A program made the position numbers and the translations under genes. From NCBI RefSeq assembly GCF_017562075.2, contig NC_054085.1:22850972-22914971 (forward strand): a stretch of 64,000 nucleotides of DNA, read 5' to 3'. Positions 61,301-64,000 of the stretch are shown in pieces (position 1 is the first letter of the stretch; the number at the start of each line of letters is the position of its first letter). This stretch comes from Anopheles merus. Taxonomy: Eukaryota; Arthropoda; Insecta; Diptera; Culicidae. Under the pieces are notes generated by a model. The model was not told the origin of the DNA and searched no databases. It saw only the letters and a program-made list of their open reading frames with translations.

Positions 61301-64000
61301 TACTTTTACACGCTCCTGGCTGAAGAGAGTAAAAGCTTTCCACAGAGAGTGTAGAGCAGTAGTAGCAGGCAATCTCGCACAGAAAGACGCAACTTTGGCG
61401 CTTCAGCTTCTTATCTTGTTTTAATTTTTATACAAAACACCCCTTGCAAGCTTTTTTGCATTTCTTTTTTTGTTTTTGTGTCGTGGTTTTGTGCAGCTTC
61501 TTCGCAAGTATAGGATCACGCTTTTTCGTACGTAAGAGGACCTCACACACGCCTCGTGCACGCCTCGTGCATCAAGCACATCAAGACACGCCTCGTGCAC
61601 GCCTGTTTTGTCTGTTTTGATTTTCTGTATGCGTTATCGTGCCGTTCTACGTTAAAGAGTTCCTTAGATGATTAGATTTTGGGTGAATGTGGCTGGCTTA
61701 GCTTCTAATTGCTTTTCCTTTTGCTTTTCGGTTACTCCTACCCAGTGCTGCAAAATTGTCATGAGCATCACGAGATGTTCACCAACACAAAAAACAATGA
61801 ACTTTTCCGTTGTAGCTTGATGGTCATTGCTGATACTCAATGAAAGCGCGTCCTGGCATGCCGAACGCGACATGCGGATGCTTAATTCCAACGCGATACT
61901 CTGACTGACAAGCTGAGAGCTAGAGACATTGATTTTGTTTCAGTCAGATTTGTTTGTATGTCATTGTATGACAGTGACGTTTTGCAGCACTGCTCTTACC
62001 AATCTATAAGCACAGAAGAGCGTACAGTTAAAAGTAGTGTTTGTTAAGTAAAAAAGAGAGAAACAGCTACATTCCACCGTTTTTTTTAATACCAGCTGTA
62101 AGTAGCCCCTTTCTCTTATTGTGATATATCAGGGAAAACGATGTTGTTTTCTTACCTCCTAAGTGATAGGGCGCGTTAATAGAGGAAGTTTATTGTACAC
62201 ACACGCACCCAAAATGGGGTAAATGAGGAGGTGAGCCCCGTTAGATTTGTTAGTCGTTAAAGAATAAAGTGCCAAAAATATAATACCTTTAAGGAAGGAA
62301 AAGAATTGTAAGACGGCGTTTTTCCCTCCCTGCTGAAATAGAAGAGAAGAGCCTTACGAACAAACGAAACGTTTTTCTTGTGATATTTAGCTCCTTGGAG
62401 TGTCCCTTTTTGTAAAGACTTGAAGGGAGAAGGAGAAGCGTGCAGTTGCGTGTAAGTAGAAGATCGGTTTAGTGTGGGGGAATCATTGTTTTAACACACT
62501 CCCATCAACCTCTGTGCTTCTTATGGTGTAGTTTTTATGTACTCGTGCGCTCTCGGGACAACAGTGCGTGTTGTTGTTTTTTTTTGTACCTCAGGACTAA
62601 CCCCAAAAAAAGAGAGGGATTTTTTAACGTTTTTTGTATCCCTAACAAGCTCTGTGTGTGTGTGTGTGTAATATTACTCACTGAGTCCTTGAAATCTAAC
62701 ATGCTCTGGGAGGCTCGAAATCGTTCCAAACATCCCACCAAACCCACCCACCACCACCCCATTTTCAGTTCCATTTTTACTCTGCTACCTCATACCACCA
62801 CCACCTCCATCCATTTTTCCCCTCCGTAAAAGGGAGACCATCATCATCATCATCATCATGATCATCACACCATTCATCGTTATTCCATATTGCAAGAATC
62901 ATCTCACCACAGCGCTGTTTTTTTTTCTTTTTTTCTCTTTCTCTCTCTCTCTCTTTTGTACGTGCAAACTCTCTTCTTCTGGCGGTTGACAAAAATTACA
63001 AAATACAAAAATATAAAAATGCCCTCCTTTCTCTCTCTCTTTCTCTCTTTGCCCGTTTTACCCCCGATGTTCTTCACTCTATATCTCGTTGGGGCGATAA
63101 AAAAATTACCAAAATTTAACCCTCCCCACATGTCCATTATCCTTTCTATGTGTTTTTCTTTATGTATTTGCATTTTCCGTTGCGCTCTTTCTCTTTATGT
63201 TTCCTTCTTCTTGTTCTTCTTCCTCACTTTTTATTTTTCTTTCCAAAATCCTCCCTTCTTTTCCGTCCCACGAACGTTTGTGTTTTTCAAACGCACACCC
63301 CTTCCGGGACTGGTCTTTTTTTTTGTTTGTTTGTTAAATGTATCCTTTAGTTGGCAATGAAAAGCCGCAACGGCGCGGCAGCGTCGGCTCATTAGATAGT
63401 GGAATGTCGATCTCATTTCAATCCACCTCCGCAAGCACTGGCTCACGTAGCGATATCAAAGTACGAATGCTGCCTCACAGCAACACCTCCGGTCAGATAA
63501 TTATGCATGCCGGGCAGCATCCCGCTGCCCTCATGGGTGCCATCTATCATCAGCAAATTCATCACCATCAACAGCACCACCACTCGCAGCAGCAGCATCA
63601 TCATCCGGTGGTTGGCCAAAGCAGCACCACTGGCGGCGGAGTGATCGTTTCGGTGGGTCAACCGGGATCCTCCCAGCAGCAGCAGCAGCAGCTGCATCAC
63701 CACCCTGGTGGGCAACCTACGACAGGAGCACCGCCACCGCAGCAGCAGCATCAGGCAGCTTCAGCGATGAACAACGGTATGGCGATGGTCGGCGGTACGA
63801 GCACTACCAGTATCGGCAACCCGAACAGCAGCCTCAGCACACAGAGTGGAGCTATCCACCGGCGCGAGCGGAAACCCTCCCGTACCGAAGATGCCGCTAC
63901 GGTAGCGGCACTGGCACTGGCAGCCAGTGCGGGAGTCTCTAGCGCCATGGCCGTGGCCAGCAGCAGCAGCAGCAGCAGCAGCGCTACTGGTGGTGGTGGC
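3137..64000 (+). CDS. siz: schizo/loner (IQSEC/BRAG family) Arf-GEF, spliced gene, 3' end beyond window
   Basis: Gene-level entry; exons are listed separately. Coding join: 3137-3867, 43599-44012, 58084-58431, 58523-60546, 60639-61040, 63351-beyond 64000. All introns are GT-AG and phases agree (2,2,2,1,1), giving 1523 continuous codons. The combination IQ motif, Sec7 domain and PH domain in this order is diagnostic of the IQSEC/BRAG Arf-GEFs, and the Sec7-PH block aligns by eye with vertebrate IQSEC1/2. Family members exchange GDP for GTP on Arf GTPases, especially Arf6, at the cell cortex. In Drosophila, schizo/loner is known for roles in myoblast fusion and midline axon guidance; the same roles here are inference. 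The long N-terminal and C-terminal arms are low complexity (His, Gln, Ser, Gly), as often in insect orthologues. The stop codon is not in the window. Confidence 0.95.
10181..10391 (+). mobile_element. SINE200-type tRNA-derived SINE
   Basis: The 211-bp stretch matches, as I remember it, the Anopheles SINE200 family: an A-box-like start (GGAACAGTGGTCAACTCGTA), a B-box GGGTTCAAGCC at 10230-10240, a body with CCATACGTAGGACTAAC and the typical 3' end GTTGTGCCAAAGAAGAAG. It has no coding capacity and would depend on LINE machinery for movement. Several mismatches to the family consensus suggest an old copy. I did not find a convincing target-site duplication, so the ends are approximate. It is the best marker that the DNA is from Anopheles. 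Confidence 0.8.
15616..15948. promoter_or_regulatory. cluster of dyad-symmetric motifs in an AT-rich intron segment
   Basis: Three perfect 12-bp palindromes of the form TGAAA-NN-TTTCA occur at 15616-15627, 15659-15670 and 15676-15687. Between the first two lie AACCGGTT (15627-15634) and ACCGGTT (15639-15645); AACCGGTT is the consensus of Grainyhead/CP2 factors. An 18-bp perfect palindrome, TTAACAGACGTCTGTTAA, follows at 15931-15948. The spacing and repetition suggest a protein-binding element such as an enhancer, but AT-rich sequence produces palindromes by chance. Confidence 0.3.
18716..19556. repeat. degenerate GATTCC/GGAGCC minisatellite with inverted segments
   Basis: Built from 6-bp units such as GATTCC, GGAGCC and GGAATC. 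At 18716-18910 the units read GATTCCGGAGCC; at about 18915-19040 they read as the reverse complement (GGAATCGGCTCTGGAATC); after a non-repetitive gap (about 19050-19200) they return to the first orientation until 19556. Because the unit is a multiple of three and avoids stops, several long open frames arise on both strands; they encode only Ser/Gly/Asp- or Pro/Glu-type repeats and are not genes. Confidence 0.85.
29519..29578 (+). other. possible 60-nt phase-symmetric cassette exon of siz
   Basis: The acceptor is among the best in intron 1: CTAAC branch point at about 29488-29492, then TCTTCTCTTGTTTCATTTCAG ending at 29518 (a 21-nt pyrimidine tract). From there a frame entering in phase 2 reads YTSLEALKTLIFNEQEKRT and reaches a donor ATG|GTAACA at 29579, leaving phase 2 again. 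Without the donor a stop follows immediately. The length of 60 nt keeps the siz frame whether spliced to exon 2 or exon 3. The donor is weak at +5, and GTATAC directly after the acceptor could instead mark a recursive splice point. Confidence 0.3.
34457..34549 (+). other. possible 93-nt phase-symmetric cassette exon of siz
   Basis: Acceptor CTTTTCTTTTCCAG ending at 34456, donor GA|GTATGT at 34550. Entering in phase 2 the frame is open for 30 codons (start FLPSRSIRPFPPKSNENP, then a Lys-rich stretch) and leaves in phase 2, so it would insert 31 residues without a frameshift. The product would be basic and Pro-rich, compatible with the disordered N-terminus. There is no conserved motif, and the A-rich sequence makes chance openness likely. 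Confidence 0.18.
35460..36950 (+). promoter_or_regulatory. 5' UTR/promoter-like region inside intron 1
   Basis: This stretch is rich in GAGCGAGCGAACGAGAG-type and GTGTGTGAGAGAGAGA-type sequence, CG dinucleotides and GTG/CAG runs, the composition seen before the recognised first exons of this gene, and differs from the AT-rich DNA just upstream. It may hold an additional promoter. A short frame starting at ATG 36925 reaches a weak GTATTG donor in phase 2. No TATA box or clear initiator; inference from composition only. Confidence 0.2.
43599..44012 (+). CDS. siz: siz exon 2: Ser/Gly/Gln-rich linker exon
   Basis: Residues 244-382 of the long isoform. The acceptor TAG at 43596-43598 follows a branch-point-like CTACTAAT at 43554-43561 and a pyrimidine-rich stretch; the donor is GTAAGT at 44013. 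Taking one base from this exon completes codon 244 (AG+T, Ser) and opens the frame FPQKIDRPAQIYS, then HHHH, Ser/Gly runs, a polyGln block (HQQQQQPQQQQQQQN) and His-rich sequence up to KRTRVQNA. The donor leaves GC, which with the first G of exon 3 makes GCG (Ala), so it leads into AYELSQDLLDKQ. The tempting CGCAG acceptor at 43629 would be out of phase with exon 1 and was not used. No folded domain is visible. The frame upstream of 43599 is open by chance through a pyrimidine-rich stretch. Confidence 0.82.
45270..45436. mobile_element. short hAT-like MITE
   Basis: A 167-bp unit with imperfect terminal inverted repeats: CAGGGGTCTCCCAAACTTTT at the left, and a right end whose reverse complement starts CAGGGATCGCCAAAG. 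This CAGGGGTC-type terminus followed by a GCGGGCCAC segment is characteristic of hAT (Charlie-like) elements. The flanks ATGTAATT and ATCTAATC agree at 6 of 8 bases, as expected of an old 8-bp hAT target duplication. No coding capacity. Confidence 0.6.
47889..47928. repeat. CCCA repeat (minus-strand G-quadruplex motif) next to a G13 run
   Basis: Five CCC tracts separated mostly by single A bases lie at 47889-47909; on the minus strand this is GGGTGGGTGGGTGGG, the tightest type of G-quadruplex motif. Four bases after the last C (47912) begins a run of 13 G on the plus strand (47916-47928). Another run of 15 G is at 47707-47721. Confidence 0.8.
49106..49143. repeat. (GA)n microsatellite
   Basis: About 18 uninterrupted GA units preceded by an A run. 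It lies 83 bp from the left end of the hAT-like element at 49226. GA repeats can bind GAGA-type factors, but there is no other sign of a promoter here. Confidence 0.9.
49226..50066. mobile_element. non-autonomous hAT-like transposon (841 bp)
   Basis: Left end CAGCGGTGTCAAACTT; the right end at 50066 reads as CAGAGGTGTCAAACTT on the minus strand, 15 of 16 identical. CAGNGGTGTCAAAC is a typical hAT terminus. The 8-bp flanks GAATAATC (49218-49225) and GCATAACC (50067-50074) agree at 6 of 8, consistent with a decayed hAT target duplication. The interior is AT-rich, with stops in every frame and no transposase fragment that I can see, so it would have been mobilised in trans. No long open frame overlaps it. 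Confidence 0.75.
51184..51272 (+). other. possible additional siz first coding exon
   Basis: ATG at 51184 stands in a good insect context (AAAATGG) at the end of a region with 5' UTR texture. The frame starts MEVKLEQKGHPPLCLQ and is open for 29 codons plus AT up to a strong donor, GTAAGT at 51273. AT plus the first G of exon 3 gives ATG (Met) then YELSQDLLDK, so the phase fits the same acceptor as the two supported N-termini. It would give a short N-terminus of 29 residues. Start, donor and phase all agree, but such coincidences are expected occasionally in 14 kb. Confidence 0.3.
52180..52222. repeat. CTG-rich trinucleotide tract in intron 2
   Basis: Imperfect (CTG)n with CTA interruptions, the longest pure part being seven units. 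It makes open frames of polyLeu, polyCys or polyAla type on both strands that are not genes. Confidence 0.85.
53880..54511 (+). promoter_or_regulatory. probable 5' UTR/promoter of the alternative siz first exon
   Basis: The sequence directly upstream of ATG 54512 has GTGTGTGTG runs, A-rich stretches at 54172-54190 and rising CG content, with no acceptor site close to the ATG, so the exon is probably a true first exon with its own promoter nearby. Several short upstream ATGs (54202-54206) open small frames before the main start, which may reduce translation. The start site cannot be fixed by eye. Confidence 0.3.
54512..55287 (+). CDS. siz: siz alternative first coding exon (Cys-cluster N-terminus)
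   Basis: Starts at ATG 54512 (A at -3) and stays open for 258 codons plus TG, to the donor ATG|GTAATT at 55288; without splicing a stop follows at 55289. TG plus the first G of exon 3 makes TGG, so the junction reads LEIKFVW then YELSQDLLDK. The phase (2) is the same as the exon 2 donor, so this exon replaces exons 1 and 2. Features: acidic and Ser/Thr-rich start, a dense cysteine cluster CDCVCSCCCKC at residues 81-91, a Pro-rich segment (residues about 120-135), a Ser-rich run, and a basic helix-like segment IVRRRRRLQLRAK. The cluster suggests lipid modification or metal binding, but this is inference. No known domain. An alternative donor (GTACGT at 55263) is out of phase. The upstream 500 bp is rich in GTGT and looks like 5' UTR. 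Confidence 0.8.
58084..58431 (+). CDS. siz: siz exon 3: coiled segment, IQ motif and polyGln
   Basis: Residues 383-497 of the long isoform, with split codons at both ends. Acceptor CCCCAG at 58078-58083, donor GTAAGT at 58432. It opens with YELSQDLLDKQIELLERKYG, a charged, probably helical segment that is highly conserved next to the IQ motif in IQSEC proteins. The IQ motif follows (AALTIQRAFRHYTMVKKF, residues about 409-426), the expected calmodulin-binding site; in vertebrate IQSECs calmodulin binds here and affects activity. Then MSRR, another family hallmark, and a Gln5-Ser-Gln11 tract encoded almost only by CAG (58268-58318). Both N-terminal variants splice onto this exon. The exon itself begins GTATGAG, so the acceptor is directly followed by a donor-like sequence (see findings). 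Confidence 0.96.
58432..58522 (+). other. siz intron 3 (91 bp)
   Basis: GTAAGTATTCC to CTGTTGTAG. A branch-point-like CTAATGA occurs at 58495-58501. Short introns of this size are typical of the insect core gene. Phase 2. Confidence 0.95.
58523..60546 (+). CDS. siz: siz exon 4: linker, complete Sec7 domain and first half of PH domain
   Basis: Residues 499-1172. Acceptor TTGTAG ends at 58522 after a 91-bp intron; donor GTAAGT at 60547. The first 380 residues are disordered: a Gln9 tract, His/Gln runs, and a PxxPxR site (PPEVPKR, residues 698-704) able to bind an SH3 domain. The Sec7 domain runs from about 885 (TIRKRQYRVGLNLFNKKP) to about 1075. It contains the catalytic glutamic finger in FRMPGEAQKIERLMEVF (Glu983, codon 59976-59978) and the second signature LNTDLHTPNLKPERRM, then FVKNLRGIDD. 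All residues expected for exchange on Arf are present, so the enzyme should be active. The PH domain begins at about 1104 (RRLVCYCRLYEIP, then VHQREVFLFNDLLVITKIF) and is completed by exon 5. The Sec7-PH region is GC-rich with strong third-position bias, unlike the introns around it. Confidence 0.98.
60547..60638 (+). other. siz intron 4 (92 bp), inside the PH domain
   Basis: GTAAGTTGG to TTTGTTTTAG, with a T-rich tract and ACTAATT branch-point-like sequence at 60603-60609. Phase 1. It interrupts the PH domain between DVP and YQFC. Confidence 0.95.
60639..61040 (+). CDS. siz: siz exon 5: second half of PH domain and helical extension
   Basis: Residues 1174-1306. Acceptor TTTTAG at 60633-60638 after a 92-bp intron, donor GTAAGT at 61041. 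The split codon A+AC gives Asn1173, so the junction reads DVPNYQFCIRLSQ. The exon supplies the last PH strands (QFCIRLSQKVDGKVLVTFN) and the C-terminal helix (DRCKFAEDLRESISEMDEM), followed by the charged helix ETLRIEAELERQK that continues the PH helix in the IQSEC family. In this family the PH domain and its extension bind phosphoinositide membranes and help position Sec7. After a Gly/Pro-rich loop comes LKRSALSNSLLDMHEQ, close to the vertebrate LKRSALSSSLRDLSE. Reading past 61040 gives only four more codons and a stop, so the donor is required. Confidence 0.97.
61550..61610. repeat. short tandem ACGCCTCGTGC array
   Basis: Three to four copies of an 11-bp unit ACGCCTCGTGC, interrupted by ATCAAGCACATCAAGAC. 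The unit carries the palindromic core GCACGAGGC/GCCTCGTGC when read across copies. Function unknown. Confidence 0.75.
62827..62860. repeat. (ATC)n microsatellite
   Basis: CCATCATCATCATCATC followed by one interruption (ATGATCATCAC), in intron 5. Simple repeat with no further signal. Confidence 0.85.
63351..64000 (+). CDS. siz: siz exon 6 (partial): C-terminal tail, runs off the window
   Basis: Residues 1307-1523, open to the window edge. Acceptor TATCCTTTAG ends at 63350 behind a T-rich tract. The split codon T+TT gives Phe1307, so the junction reads HEQFGNEKPQRRGSVGS. The segment RRGSVGSLDSGMSISFQST is Ser-rich and basic, fits a kinase-type site (RRxS), and matches the position of the Ser-rich block after the PH extension in vertebrate IQSEC1 (RRSSAGSLES). 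Further on are His/Gln runs (HHHSQQQHHHH, QQQQQQ), an HRRERKPSRTED segment, an Ala-rich stretch and an eight-Ser run before GGGG at the edge. The tail is expected to be disordered and may carry partner-binding sites. No stop codon, so the exon or later exons continue to the right. Confidence 0.94.

Larger units (their letters stand above)
61041..63350 (+). other. siz intron 5 (2.3 kb)
   Basis: GTAAGTCATTC to TATCCTTTAG. Contains a short tandem ACGCCTCGTGC array (61550-61610), an ATC repeat (62829-62860) and long pyrimidine-rich runs from 62910 to the acceptor. No exon with matching phase and good splice sites was found, and no transposon ends. Confidence 0.85.

Overview
The window is nuclear DNA of a mosquito, most likely Anopheles (gambiae complex or a close relative). 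Three things point there: a SINE200-type tRNA-derived SINE at 10181-10391, very long introns filled with simple repeats and small non-autonomous hAT-like elements, and a single large gene with insect-style splice sites and long His/Gln/Ser/Gly homopolymer tracts. There is no bacterial, phage or CRISPR-type content.

One gene explains almost the whole window: the orthologue of Drosophila schizo/loner (siz), the insect IQSEC/BRAG-family guanine-nucleotide exchange factor for Arf GTPases. It lies on the + strand and runs off the right edge. The spliced coding path I can support is join(3137..3867, 43599..44012, 58084..58431, 58523..60546, 60639..61040, 63351..>64000), 4569 nt or 1523 codons, still open at the edge. 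An alternative first coding exon (54512..55287) gives a second N-terminus that joins exon 3 directly. Order in the protein: disordered His/Ser/Gly-rich N-terminus, IQ motif (about residues 407-426), polyGln and low-complexity linker, Sec7 domain (about 885-1075, catalytic Glu983), PH domain (about 1104-1212), then a Ser/His/Gln-rich tail.

Layout. 1-3136: upstream flank and probable 5' UTR. 3137-3867: exon 1. 3868-43598: a 39.7-kb intron holding the SINE, an inverted GATTCC/GGAGCC minisatellite (18716-19556), a cluster of dyad-symmetric sites (15616-15687), several acceptor-donor juxtapositions that look like recursive splice points, and two possible phase-symmetric cassette exons (29519-29578, 34457-34549). 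43599-44012: exon 2. 44013-58083: a 14-kb intron with two hAT-like elements (45270-45436, 49226-50066), a C-tract/G-run pair (47889-47928), a possible extra first exon (51184-51272) and the well-supported alternative first exon. 58084-61040: the conserved core (exons 3-5) with two introns of about 90 bp. 61041-63350: intron 5. 63351-64000: start of exon 6.

Every splice junction upstream of the catalytic core that I support has phase 2 (two bases of a split codon on the left, one on the right). Different first exons can therefore be swapped onto the same IQ-Sec7-PH core without changing frame. This looks like a multi-promoter gene with variable N-termini and a constant enzyme. Nearly all other open frames here are shadows of the GC-rich exons or open by chance in repeats.
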